Shown piece after piece: positions 7,755 to 16,812 of a stretch of DNA of 64,000 nucleotides; position 1 is the stretch's first letter; each line of letters begins with the position of its first letter. The translations under genes were made by a program, and so were the position numbers. Below the pieces are notes generated by a model, which was not told the origin of the DNA, made no database searches, and worked only from the letters and a program-made list of their open reading frames with translations. Origin of the DNA: an uncultured Thalassolituus sp. (lineage in GTDB: Bacteria > Pseudomonadota > Gammaproteobacteria > Pseudomonadales > Oceanobacteraceae); NCBI GenBank assembly GCA_913061435.1, contig CAJXUK010000001.1, positions 62,001 through 126,000 of the forward strand. The letters run 5' to 3'.

Positions 7755-8039
7755 TTAGTTTTTGTTCTTATATTGAGTCGGGCAGTATGCGCGGCCAGCG
7801 GTAAAAGAACGTAATTCTAAGTGTTTGGTTTTACGGCCACTGACCCGTGCGCGCCAGTTTTTGAAGGTCTTTTGTTTCAGCGTACTGCGCATTAAAGAGA
7901 TCACTTGAGGCTCTGATAAACCAAATTGCAATTCAATGGCTTCGAAGGGTGTTCTGTCTTCCCAAGCCATTTCTATGACTCGTGATTTTTCTTCTTCGGT
8001 TAGCGCAGTGATTAAATGGGTCGTTAATGTGTTCGTCAT
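7755..8039 (-). CDS. TIGR03643 family small protein
   Basis: A 94-residue conserved protein. The core EEKSRVIEMAWEDRTPFEAI followed by a helix-turn-helix-like LSEPQVISLMRSTLK and the tail RVSGRKTKHLELRS match the TIGR03643 family as I remember it. I chose the ATG at 8039 (MTNTLTT) because family members start close to this point; an upstream ATG at 8099 is possible but adds 20 unmatched residues, and neither start has a strong ribosome binding site. It probably forms an operon with the photolyase gene. Its function is unknown; DNA binding is only an inference. Confidence 0.75.
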   Translation of the reverse strand: MTNTLTTHLITALTEEEKSRVIEMAWEDRTPFEAIELQFGLSEPQVISLMRSTLKQKTFKNWRARVSGRKTKHLELRSFTAGRAYCPTQYKNKN

Positions 8040-8111
8040 TACCAGTAAGCCTATCATTTCTCTTGTAAGGCTTACTGATAAAAACGCACTTTGGATCATA
8101 TAAGGATTACC

Positions 8112-9314
8112 TTATTTCACTAGGGTGGTTACTACGTGGGGGTTATTGTGCAAGGTTTTGTGCACTGGGCAGCGGTCGGCTATTTGCAGAAGGCGCGTTT
8201 TTTGTTCATCGCTTAATGGGCCAATAAGTTGTACCTTGCGAATCAGCGCTTCCATTTTAGAATTTTCATTGTCCGATGTGCTGCAGTCGTCTATGTAGTT
8301 GCGTTCATGAGAAAGTGACACTTCAACGTGTTCAAGTGGAAGCTTTTTGTGGCTGGCGTACATGCGAATGGTCATTGCAGTGCAGGTGCCCAGTGCGGCT
8401 AATAAATGCTCATAAGGATCGGGGCCAGTGTTTTGTCCACCCATACTGGTGGGCTCATCGGCAAACCAATGATGATTATCGGTAAAGACTTCTTGCTGAA
8501 ATTTGTGGTCAACTTCTGTGACTAATACATGGCCATTTTCAAGAGTCGGAGTTTCTGTTTTAGGCACAGGGATGTAGCGGCTGGCCCAGCCAGAAATGGT
8601 TTGGGCAACGTATTCACTATCAACAGACTTTGTTAGTAAATGGTCGGCTGTATCCAAACTGACAAAGCTTTTAGGGTGCATGGCGGCTTTGTATATTTTT
8701 TCGGCGTCAGAAATATCGACGGTTAAATCAACCGGAGAATGCAGCACCAGTAATGCTTTGTTAAGGTGCTTTATATGATCGGTCGTTTGGTTGCGCAGGT
8801 CGTCGATAAATTGTTTTTTAATGGTGAATTCACGCGTTCCTAGATTCACTGTTGCCTGTCCGTTGGTTTCTATGGTGTCTAGGTGAGCATTAAAATTGTG
8901 CATAACATGGCTGGCTTCAAAAGGAGCACCTATGGTGACGACGGCTTTAACCTTTGGCAGTTGATCGGCCATGGTTAATACTGCTGCGCCGCCTAAACTG
9001 TGTCCAATTAATAACTCGGGTGCTTGGTAGTTTTTTTCTAAGAATTTCGCTGCTGCAACTAAGTCTTCGGTATTGGATGAGAAGTTGGTGTTGGCAAAAT
9101 CGCCATCGCTATTGCCCAAGCCGGTAAAGTCAAAACGAAACACGGCAAAGCCATGCTGAACTAAAAAGCGACTGATTCGTGATGCGGCCGCAATGTCTTT
9201 GCCGCAGGTAAAACAGTGGGCAAACAAAACGTATGCTCTTATGGCTTGATCGGGAGTCTCTAATAAGCCGGCTAGGTTTTGACCTTGGCTTAAAAATTCA
9301 ACACGTGTTTTCAT
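8112..9314 (-). CDS. Bifunctional alpha/beta hydrolase / OsmC family protein
   Basis: A 400-residue fusion. Residues 1-250 form an alpha/beta hydrolase with the nucleophile elbow GHSLGG and a C-terminal His (TADHLL). Residues about 265-400 form an OsmC/YhfA-type peroxidase-like domain with the two conserved cysteines (LGTCTAMT and DRCPVHKTL). The OsmC part would reduce organic hydroperoxides. This fusion is a known architecture in proteobacteria, with an unclear substrate for the hydrolase half. It is the first gene of a minus-strand run with the TIGR03643 and photolyase genes, suggesting a light or oxidative damage theme. Confidence 0.92.
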   Translation of the reverse strand: MKTRVEFLSQGQNLAGLLETPDQAIRAYVLFAHCFTCGKDIAAASRISRFLVQHGFAVFRFDFTGLGNSDGDFANTNFSSNTEDLVAAAKFLEKNYQAPELLIGHSLGGAAVLTMADQLPKVKAVVTIGAPFEASHVMHNFNAHLDTIETNGQATVNLGTREFTIKKQFIDDLRNQTTDHIKHLNKALLVLHSPVDLTVDISDAEKIYKAAMHPKSFVSLDTADHLLTKSVDSEYVAQTISGWASRYIPVPKTETPTLENGHVLVTEVDHKFQQEVFTDNHHWFADEPTSMGGQNTGPDPYEHLLAALGTCTAMTIRMYASHKKLPLEHVEVSLSHERNYIDDCSTSDNENSKMEALIRKVQLIGPLSDEQKTRLLQIADRCPVHKTLHNNPHVVTTLVK

Positions 9315-9387
9315 GATCCGTCCTTTAAACAGGTTTGCAATAATCAGTTGTTACAAAGCTTAGCGTTTAATGTGGCATCAGGACATT

Positions 9388-10419
9388 CTAAATTTTGGAA
9401 TGCATTGTTCGATATTTTACTGGGGAAAAGCCAGTCCATTCCTTAAAGCGCCGTTGAAAAGAACGGACTTCACTAAAGCCTAAGCGATCAGCAATGTCAT
9501 TGATTCCAATCTGAGTTGTCGTTAGCCAGCTTATTGCTGTATCGCGACGGATATTGTCGAGTACTTGTTGATAGCCCGTACCGGCTTCTTGTAATCGACG
9601 TTGCAGTGTCCTTTCATTTATATCTAATGCTTCGGCCACTTTTTCTCGGCGGGGTATTTCGTTTTCCATTAGGCGTTTTAAAACAGTACGAACTTGCAAT
9701 GTGATGGTTTGTTGTTGCTTAAGTTCATTCATCATTGCTTCAGCTTGTTGGGTCAGGCTTTGCAATAAAGCTGGGTCGGGTTGACGTAAAGGGATGTCTA
9801 AAACTTCTTCGTCAACGATTAAGGCATTGCGTGTGGCATTAAATTCGATGTCACAGCCAAACAATTCTTGATAGGTTTTAAGCGTTTCATTATCGGGCTG
9901 TTGTTTTTCCAGTTGCACGCAATACGGTTTGCCCTCGGGTAAGTCGGCCAAGTAACGAGCAAATTGTGTCCAGGAATACAAAACGTTATCAATCATGTGA
10001 GGAATGATGGTGGGTTCATCGTATTGGCAGGTCCAGTGAACAGCCAGCCGGTTGTCGACTGTTTCCAAATGAGTGACGCCCATGTCGCCCACCAGAGGTT
10101 CATACATAGGGGTCATTTCTAGCGCTTCGCGAGCACTGCGACAATTCATCACCATGTAGCCAAAGATGCTGTAAGAGCCCGGTTGGACATAAGCGCCACT
10201 TTTTAGCCCAAATAACGGGTCGTTACAGGCATCGACAAGCCAGCGAATGAGTTGCTGAAACTGTATGCCTGTTACACGACTAATGCTGTTATCTAGAATT
10301 CCAAGGGGCAGCTGATTGTGTATTAATGCCTCTTCGGCTTCGATACCATAATCTTGTGCGGCTCTTAAATATTGGCGCAGGGCAGCGGTTGATGCAGATC
10401 CTAAACGATCGTTGGTCAT
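9388..10419 (-). CDS. AraC family transcriptional regulator
   Basis: A 343-residue regulator with an N-terminal ligand-binding region of the Arabinose_bd (OruR/ArgR-like, PF12625) type and a C-terminal two-HTH AraC domain (VAEALDINERTLQRRLQEAG; GINDIADRLGFSEVRSFQRRF; FKEWTGFSPVKYR). It is divergent from the alkyl-DHAP-synthase-like operon with a 171-bp shared promoter region (10420-10590) and is therefore its likely regulator. Relatives often sense lipids or organic acids. The inducer cannot be read from sequence. Confidence 0.9.
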   Translation of the reverse strand: MTNDRLGSASTAALRQYLRAAQDYGIEAEEALIHNQLPLGILDNSISRVTGIQFQQLIRWLVDACNDPLFGLKSGAYVQPGSYSIFGYMVMNCRSAREALEMTPMYEPLVGDMGVTHLETVDNRLAVHWTCQYDEPTIIPHMIDNVLYSWTQFARYLADLPEGKPYCVQLEKQQPDNETLKTYQELFGCDIEFNATRNALIVDEEVLDIPLRQPDPALLQSLTQQAEAMMNELKQQQTITLQVRTVLKRLMENEIPRREKVAEALDINERTLQRRLQEAGTGYQQVLDNIRRDTAISWLTTTQIGINDIADRLGFSEVRSFQRRFKEWTGFSPVKYRTMHSKI

Positions 10420-10590
10420 AAAATAATCAATGCATTATTGGCAATTGTGAGTGTCCTAATTTACTACCTTGCTGTCCCAATGAGACGTTGCGAAAGAAAT
10501 TCGGCGCAGTAAACTAACATCCATATTAGCGCTACCCGCGTCATCGGTCTATTAACAGATCACAATTAAAACAATAATGAGGAAAATACT

Positions 10591-12207
10591 ATGCGTCGTT
10601 GGAATGGTTGGGGTGATGACAGCACAACTAAGGAAGTGTCTAAACACGGTGGAGCACTGATACGTAGTTTTATTGGTGAGCCAAAGCCATTACCAGACGC
10701 GTCTCTTGACAGTGTTATTGCTAAAGTGCCTGCTTCGCGTTTACCTCAGCATCCATTGATTAATACGGATGAAGAAATCCGCGTTCGCCATGCGCGTGGA
10801 CAGAGCTTTCCTGATTGGTTGGCCATGCGCAGTGGTGATTTTGATGTGTTTCCAGACGGTGTTGCCTTTCCTGAAACCAGTGCTCAGGTTCGTGAAATTT
10901 TAGACCTTGCGGTTGAGCATGATTTTATTGTGATCCCTTATGGTGGTGGTACCTCTGTGGCGGGTCATATTACTCCACAAAAAAATGATAAAGCGATTTT
11001 GACGATTGATATGGGTCGTATGAATCAGCTGATGGACTTAAACGAAGAAAGCCAAATTGCGACTTTTGGTGCGGGTACTCCAGGGCCGCAAGTGGAAGCT
11101 CAGCTTCAAGCTCGTGGATATACTTTGGGACATTATCCTCAGTCTTGGGAATTGTCTACCATAGGTGGCTGGATTGCAACGCGATCCTCTGGCCAGCAGT
11201 CTTTGCGTTATGGGCGTATTGAGCAAATGTTTGCCGGTGGCCGCCTAGAAACTATGCAAGGAACGATGAATATACCTACCATTCCAGCGTCGTCTGCTGG
11301 CCCAGATATGCGCGAAGTGACTATGGGTATGGAAGGCCGTATGGGAATTTACACCGAAGTAAAAGTCCGTGTAATACGTTTAGCCGAAGAAGAGAAGTTT
11401 ATGGTGTGTTTTATGCCTAGCTGGGAAGCGGGCAAAGCTGTTGCCCGTGAAGTAGCACAGCAAAAAATTCCTATGTCGATGATGCGTGTGAGTAATCCGG
11501 CCGAAACCCGCGCCCATGCAAATTTAGGTACAACATTAACTCAGTTTAAGTTGCTTGATGGTTATTTGCGTTTTCGTGGTCTGGATGACAACCGCTGCAT
11601 GCTGACATTTGGTGTGACAGGCTCTAAGTATCAAAATAAAACCTCAATGAAGCAGGTTAAAAAAATCTTAAAGCAGCATAAAGGTGTGGGCGGCCCGCTG
11701 GCCAATATCATGGGATCTATTTGGGCTCATGGTCGTTTTAAATTCCCTTATTTACGCGAAACAACCTGGGCACAGGGGATTGCAGTAGATACCTTAGAAA
11801 CGTCGACCGATTGGGATAACGTTGACAACCTAATGAATGGCATGGAAGAGTCATTGCGAACGGCAATGAAAGACGAAGGTGAAGAGGCTATGGTGTTTAC
11901 TCACCTGTCGCATATTTATGGTCAAGGCTCGAGTATTTATACCACGTATTTTTTCCGTTGCGCCGATACTTATGAAGGTACGCTTTCGCGTTGGCAAAAG
12001 CTCAAGGCCAATACTTGTGATGTTATCGCTCAGGGTCGTGCAACGATTTCTCATCAGCACGGTGTGGGTCGTGACCACGCACCTTATATGGCAGCAGAAA
12101 AAGGTGTGTTAGGGATGCGGGTGATTGAAACTTTGATTAACGATTTTGATCCAGAAAAACGTTTGAATCCCGGTGTTTTGATCGAAGATGATCAGCAATC
12201 GTCGTAA
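10591..12207 (+). CDS. Alkyl-dihydroxyacetonephosphate synthase-like FAD oxidase
   Basis: A 538-residue FAD_binding_4/FAD-oxidase_C flavoprotein. It resembles eukaryotic AGPS, which makes the ether bond of ether lipids: it starts RRWNGWG, has the PP-loop-like IPYGGGTSVAGH, GHYPQSWELSTIGGW, and a C-terminal ATISHQHGVGRDH. AGPS has three His at that last site (SHHHG); here the middle one is Gln, so synthase activity is not assured and an oxidative or cleavage role is possible. It is first in an operon with a GlpD-like dehydrogenase (57-base gap) and an FGGY kinase. Start: ATG 10591 with GAGGA upstream. Confidence 0.85.
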   Translation: MRRWNGWGDDSTTKEVSKHGGALIRSFIGEPKPLPDASLDSVIAKVPASRLPQHPLINTDEEIRVRHARGQSFPDWLAMRSGDFDVFPDGVAFPETSAQVREILDLAVEHDFIVIPYGGGTSVAGHITPQKNDKAILTIDMGRMNQLMDLNEESQIATFGAGTPGPQVEAQLQARGYTLGHYPQSWELSTIGGWIATRSSGQQSLRYGRIEQMFAGGRLETMQGTMNIPTIPASSAGPDMREVTMGMEGRMGIYTEVKVRVIRLAEEEKFMVCFMPSWEAGKAVAREVAQQKIPMSMMRVSNPAETRAHANLGTTLTQFKLLDGYLRFRGLDDNRCMLTFGVTGSKYQNKTSMKQVKKILKQHKGVGGPLANIMGSIWAHGRFKFPYLRETTWAQGIAVDTLETSTDWDNVDNLMNGMEESLRTAMKDEGEEAMVFTHLSHIYGQGSSIYTTYFFRCADTYEGTLSRWQKLKANTCDVIAQGRATISHQHGVGRDHAPYMAAEKGVLGMRVIETLINDFDPEKRLNPGVLIEDDQQSS

Positions 12208-12264
12208 AAGCCAGAGTAAGCATAATAGCCTTGGGCGTTAATTTTATTTTATAGAGCAAAAATT

Positions 12265-13863
12265 ATGTGGCAAGAAGCATGGCAGTCGGGTAAACGCGAG
12301 TTACTGTTAGAGCGTTTGCGCGAAAATAAGCAGGCGCAGTGGGATGTTGTGGTTGCTGGTGGTGGAATTACCGGAGCAGGAATTGCCCGTGAAGCAGCGC
12401 GCCGAGGATTAAGTGTGTTGTTGGTAGATCGCCAAGACTTTGCCTGGGGAACATCAAGCCGTTCTTCTAAAATGGTTCATGGTGGTTTGCGTTATATTGC
12501 TTCTGGTGATATCAAAACGACTAAGCATTCCGTATCTGAGCGTGAGCGTTTAATGAAAGAAGCTCCCGGTTTAGTAGATGAAACTGGGTATTTAATGGCT
12601 CACTATAAAGGCGTTTTTCCTGGGCCTTTTGTGTTTAATAGCTTACTGCGCATTTATGATTTTTTAGCGGGGAAAAAATATCGCAAGTTTCATAAGCTAA
12701 TGGCTTTTGAACGATTAAGCCCTTTAATTAATGACGAATCTCTTATTGGTGGCACTCAGTTTGCTGACGCAGTTACCGACGACTCTCGCTTAGTTATCCG
12801 TGTATTGCGTGAAGCGCAAGAAGACGGTGCAGAAGTACTTAATTATATTGGCGTTGATTCGTTAATCAAAGAAAATGGCCAAGTTGTGGGTGCGCAGTTA
12901 AAAAATGCTGAAAACGATGAGGTTTATTCTGTTCGTTCTAAAGTGATTATTAACGCGACTGGTGCTTGGGCGGATGAATTACGTGGCGAAGTTAGTGATG
13001 AAAAACACATTCGCCCGGCACGGGGCAGTCATCTGGTGGTGCCAAGCTGGCGTTTACCCGTCGCTCAAGCCTACACGGCGATGCACCCCGATGATAAGCG
13101 TCCTATTTTTATATTTCCGTGGGAAGGTCGGACCATTATTGGCACGACAGATTTGGACCATGAAAACATTGATAATAAAGAAGTCGCAATGACGCGTGCA
13201 GAACTCGAGTACTTAATGCGCGCGGCTAATGGACAGTTTCCTAAGGCGGGTTTGGTAGAGAAAGATATTATTTCTTCGTGGGCGGGTGTGCGTCCCTTGG
13301 TGAGTTCGGGGGCATTAAATCCTTCAAAGGAAAAACGTGATCACAGTATTTGGTCTGATAACGGTTTAGTCAGTGTTAGCGGGGGTAAGTTAACTACGTT
13401 TCGTTTAATTGCTTTGGACGCTTTGACCGCGGCCGAGCGATATATACCAGGTTTTAGTGCGCGTGATTCCGGTGCTGATATGTTTACGCCTTACAAGCCG
13501 TCTCATTCACTGTTTAAGTCATTACCCGGTTATCTTAAGAAGCGCTTACAAGGGCATTATGGAATGGACGCTGATCGTTTGTTGGCACAAGCGCTGCCTA
13601 ATGATATGGATGTTATCCCTGGTGCCCGAGCTACTTGGGCTGAGTTACGTTGGTCAGCAAAAAATGAAGCCGTTATCCATTTAGATGATCTGCTATTGCG
13701 TCGAACTCGCATTGGTTTGTTGGTAGAGCAAGGTGGCTTAATTTACAAAGATAAAATCAAAGCAATTTGCTGCCAAGAACTTAATTGGAGTGATCAGCAA
13801 TGGCAATTTGAGTGTGAGCGATACCAGACAATTTGGAATAAATATTACAGCATTCCAGCCTAA
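12265..13863 (+). CDS. GlpD-like glycerol-3-phosphate dehydrogenase/oxidase
   Basis: A 532-residue FAD-dependent enzyme that would oxidise glycerol-3-phosphate (or a related phosphate) to the keto form and pass electrons to quinone at the membrane. It has the dinucleotide fold VVVAGGGITGAGIAREAARRG, the GlpD signature WGTSSRSSKMVHGGLRYI, the middle IFPWEGRTIIGTTDLDH and the C-terminal DAO_C domain. Its place between an AGPS-like gene and an FGGY kinase suggests a dedicated pathway paralogue rather than the housekeeping GlpD, so I leave the symbol blank. Confidence 0.88.
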   Translation: MWQEAWQSGKRELLLERLRENKQAQWDVVVAGGGITGAGIAREAARRGLSVLLVDRQDFAWGTSSRSSKMVHGGLRYIASGDIKTTKHSVSERERLMKEAPGLVDETGYLMAHYKGVFPGPFVFNSLLRIYDFLAGKKYRKFHKLMAFERLSPLINDESLIGGTQFADAVTDDSRLVIRVLREAQEDGAEVLNYIGVDSLIKENGQVVGAQLKNAENDEVYSVRSKVIINATGAWADELRGEVSDEKHIRPARGSHLVVPSWRLPVAQAYTAMHPDDKRPIFIFPWEGRTIIGTTDLDHENIDNKEVAMTRAELEYLMRAANGQFPKAGLVEKDIISSWAGVRPLVSSGALNPSKEKRDHSIWSDNGLVSVSGGKLTTFRLIALDALTAAERYIPGFSARDSGADMFTPYKPSHSLFKSLPGYLKKRLQGHYGMDADRLLAQALPNDMDVIPGARATWAELRWSAKNEAVIHLDDLLLRRTRIGLLVEQGGLIYKDKIKAICCQELNWSDQQWQFECERYQTIWNKYYSIPA

Positions 13864-13903
13864 TCAGTGTTTGCATACAAATAATAATAAAAAGGAAGCT
13901 TTT

Positions 13904-15466
13904 GTGACTCAGCCAAGATATGTACTTGCCATAGATAATGGTACCCAAAGCATTCGTGCTTTGGTGTTTGATGAGCAAGGCAATGAGATTGCCAAAAGCA
14001 AGGTTCATTTAGAAGCTTATTTTTCTAAGCACCCGGGGTGGGCTGAGCAAGAAGCCGACTATTATTGGCGTGCACTGGGTGAAGCCTGTCAAAAACTCTG
14101 GGCTCAAGGCATTGTAAGGCCCGAGCAAATCCAAGGTGTATCGTTAACAACGCAGCGCTATACCATGATCAATCTTGATGCCGATAAAAAACCATTAAGG
14201 CCCGCAATTGTATGGATGGATCAGCGTAAGGCGGTACCTGAGAAACCGCTTTCAGGGCTTTGGGGTTTCATCATAAAGATAGCGGGTTTGACTAATCTCA
14301 TTGAAGATTTAAGAGCAAAGGCTAGAGATAATTGGCAAGCGCAAAACGAGCCTGAAATATGGGCCAAGACGAAGCATTATGTTAATTTGTCGGGTTATTT
14401 AACTTATCAATTATGTGGTGAGTTAAAAGACTCGACAGGTTCAATTGTTGGTTATGTTCCTTATGATTATCGCCAGCAAAAATGGGCTAAAAAAAGTGAT
14501 TTGAAATGGAAGCTGTTGGCGGCTGATCGCAGCATGATGCCGGAGTTGGTTCGTCCAGGGGAGTTGTTAGGAAGAATTACTGCTTCGGCGTCTGCGCATA
14601 CTGGTTTGCCAGAAGGGCTTAAAATGATTGCGGCGGCATCGGATAAAGCCTGTGAAGTGTTAGGGGCTGGTGGTAGCGACCCTCATATTGGTTGTTTAAG
14701 TTACGGTACGACGGCGACAATTAATACAACAACGAAAAAATACAGTGAAACGATTCCGTTTATGCCTCCTTATACTGCCGCTATACCTGGGCAATACAAC
14801 AGTGAAATGATGGTGTATCGCGGCTTTTGGATGGTGAGTTGGTTTAAAAATGAACTAGCACAAGCTGAGCAGCGTAAGGCTAAAGAGTTGGGGGTAGAGA
14901 CCGAGCAGTTATTTGACGAACTATTAAATCAGGTTCCTGCAGGTTCGATGGGCTTGATGATGCAGCCATATTGGTCGCCGGGTGTAAGGCAGCCTGGGCC
15001 AGAAGGTAAGGGCGCTTTTATTGGTTTTGGTGATGTGCATAAGCGCGCTCATATTTATCGAGCTATTTTAGAGGGGCTGGCTTATGAATTACGCTCAGGT
15101 AAAGAAGCGATTGAAAAGCGCAGTGGCACAAAAATAACTCGTTTGCGTGTTTCTGGTGGCGGCTCTCAAAGCGATGCGGCAATGCAACTAACAGCGGATA
15201 TTTTTGGTATGGCGGCTGAGCGCCCTCATACGTTTGAAGCATCTGGGTTAGGTGCAGCAATCAATTGCTTTGTAGGGTTAGGTATTCACCCGGATTATGA
15301 TGTCGCTGTTACAAAAATGACCCGTTTGGCAGAGGTGTTTGAGCCAAACCAATTAAGAGTAGACTTGTATAACCGTTTGTATAAAGAGGTGTATAAGAAA
15401 ATGTACAAACGCATGCAACCCTTGTATCGCTCAATACAGGATATTACTGGCTATCCTAAAAAATAA
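13904..15466 (+). CDS. FGGY family carbohydrate kinase
   Basis: A 520-residue sugar/polyol kinase. The ATPase-fold phosphate-1 segment is VLAIDNGTQSIRALVFDEQG and the adenosine segment is RVSGGGSQSDAAMQLTADIF. The substrate may be glycerol, glycerone or a polyol. I chose GTG 13904, which has AAGGAAG just upstream and begins directly before the kinase fold; an ATG at 13790 would overlap the previous gene by 74 bases and add unmatched residues. It ends the operon. With the upstream genes it could phosphorylate a polyol whose phosphate GlpD then oxidises. Confidence 0.88.
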   Translation: MTQPRYVLAIDNGTQSIRALVFDEQGNEIAKSKVHLEAYFSKHPGWAEQEADYYWRALGEACQKLWAQGIVRPEQIQGVSLTTQRYTMINLDADKKPLRPAIVWMDQRKAVPEKPLSGLWGFIIKIAGLTNLIEDLRAKARDNWQAQNEPEIWAKTKHYVNLSGYLTYQLCGELKDSTGSIVGYVPYDYRQQKWAKKSDLKWKLLAADRSMMPELVRPGELLGRITASASAHTGLPEGLKMIAAASDKACEVLGAGGSDPHIGCLSYGTTATINTTTKKYSETIPFMPPYTAAIPGQYNSEMMVYRGFWMVSWFKNELAQAEQRKAKELGVETEQLFDELLNQVPAGSMGLMMQPYWSPGVRQPGPEGKGAFIGFGDVHKRAHIYRAILEGLAYELRSGKEAIEKRSGTKITRLRVSGGGSQSDAAMQLTADIFGMAAERPHTFEASGLGAAINCFVGLGIHPDYDVAVTKMTRLAEVFEPNQLRVDLYNRLYKEVYKKMYKRMQPLYRSIQDITGYPKK

Positions 15467-15640
15467 CGCTTAAAACCCCTGTTATCCTCAAAGATTTGAC
15501 TATAAACATTAATATGTGCCATTACTGTGTAGTAGAATAGTAAATTATCTCGTACGTTTATGGCTTAATTGACTACACTGATACTATAGGTCGTAATAAT
15601 AGACATACAGTGAAGTTATTCGGTATTTTTGGAGTGGTTT

Positions 15641-16609
15641 ATGAGTGGAATTTTAAGCTCAGTTGATGCACGTACCCAGCTTGTGGGTCAGAACAGATTA
15701 GAGTTGTTGCTGTTTAGTCTTGGTGGAAGCCAGCGCTTTGCGATTAACGTGTTTAAGGTGCAAGAGGTGTTGAGCTTACCTCGATTGACCGAGATTCCAG
15801 ATCGCCATGAAGTAGTTGTGGGTGTTACCCATCTTCGGGGGCAAACGATTCCTGTGGTGGATCTGCGCCGAGCGATTAAAATGGGTAAAACCGTTATTGA
15901 TGAAAACTCGACCATTATCGTGACGGAATACAATATGACCATTCAGGCGTTTTTAGTCGCGGGGGTTGAACGTATTGTTAATATGAACTGGAATGAAATT
16001 CTGCCGCCACCAACCGGTGCCGGTCGATCGCATTATTTAACGGCCATCACTCGCATGGATGATCGTATTGTCGAGATTATTGACGTCGAAAAAGTTCTAG
16101 CAGAGATCACTCCTTATAATGTTGAAATCAGTGATAAGTGGATTGATGACGACTTGGGTGAAGTTATTAAGGGTAAGCAAATATTAATTGCCGATGACTC
16201 ACAAGTGGCATTGAATCAGGTAACTGGAGTTCTTGAAAAGCTAGGCATTGAGGTCATTCAAACCCACAACGGTTTAGAAGCTTATCAAGTCTTGCAGTCT
16301 TGGAAAGCAGAGGGAAAAAACATTGAAGAAGATGTTTTGATGATGATTACCGATGCAGAAATGCCAGAAATGGATGGTTACATGTTAACCAGCGAGATTC
16401 GCAAAGATCCAGAATTAAAAAACATGCATATTGTGTTGCACACGTCATTGTCGGGAAGTTTTAATAAGGCGATGGTCGAGAAGGTTGGTTGTGATGGGTT
16501 TTTATCTAAATTCCAGCCAGAGAAATTAACTCGCGAAGTTCAGCGAATTATTCGTAAAAAGCTAGGTATTGAAAAACCAGAGGATTCTATTGAGTTAGAT
16601 ATTATTTAA
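15641..16609 (+). CDS. cheV: Chemotaxis coupling protein CheV
   Basis: A 322-residue protein with an N-terminal CheW domain (LELLLFSLGGSQRFAINVFK, VTHLRGQTIPVVDL) and a C-terminal response-regulator receiver (ILIADDSQVALNQ; the phospho-acceptor Asp lies in MMITDAEMPEMDGY; Lys in LSKFQPEKL). It couples chemoreceptors to CheA and may act as a phosphate sink for adaptation. Start ATG 15641 follows GGAG (15631-15634). It has its own terminator. The upstream gap 15467-15640 (174 bp) shows no gene. Confidence 0.93.
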   Translation: MSGILSSVDARTQLVGQNRLELLLFSLGGSQRFAINVFKVQEVLSLPRLTEIPDRHEVVVGVTHLRGQTIPVVDLRRAIKMGKTVIDENSTIIVTEYNMTIQAFLVAGVERIVNMNWNEILPPPTGAGRSHYLTAITRMDDRIVEIIDVEKVLAEITPYNVEISDKWIDDDLGEVIKGKQILIADDSQVALNQVTGVLEKLGIEVIQTHNGLEAYQVLQSWKAEGKNIEEDVLMMITDAEMPEMDGYMLTSEIRKDPELKNMHIVLHTSLSGSFNKAMVEKVGCDGFLSKFQPEKLTREVQRIIRKKLGIEKPEDSIELDII

Positions 16610-16633
16610 TTTTTCTTAATATTTAATCTTGTT

Positions 16634-16675
16634 TAGTATTTATTCTCGCCTAACCTAGTATTTATTTCGCCTAAG
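16634..16675. repeat. Tandem 20-bp repeat after cheV
   Basis: TAGTATTTATTCTCGCCTAAC (16634-16654) is followed by TAGTATTTATTTCGCCTAAG (16656-16675), differing by one indel and the last base. It is AT-rich, noncoding, and lies between the cheV stop and its terminator. Confidence 0.7.
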
Positions 16676-16700
16676 AAATAGCAGTTAATACATCTATAAG

Positions 16701-16742
16701 CCAATAAGACACTTATTTACTCAAGTGCTTATTGGTTTTTTT
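16701..16742 (+). terminator. cheV terminator
   Basis: CCAATAAG (16701-16708) and CACTT (16710-16714) pair with AAGTG (16723-16727) and CTTATTGG (16728-16735), followed by seven Ts. Confidence 0.85.
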
Positions 16743-16812
16743 GTGCGCGTTATATAATTAATCACTCTGCGTTATCATATTGTATCTATTTTTTTTAAGT
16801 TGATGGGAAAAT

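Noticed and set aside
10460-10513. TTTACT / AGTAAA inverted half-sites in the AraC-operon divergent region
   Set aside because: Only six bases each and about 42 bp apart; chance matches of this kind are common in AT-rich DNA.
13790-13903. Longer start for the FGGY kinase
   Set aside because: It would overlap the GlpD-like gene by 74 bases and lacks kinase-like sequence; GTG 13904 has a clear ribosome binding site.
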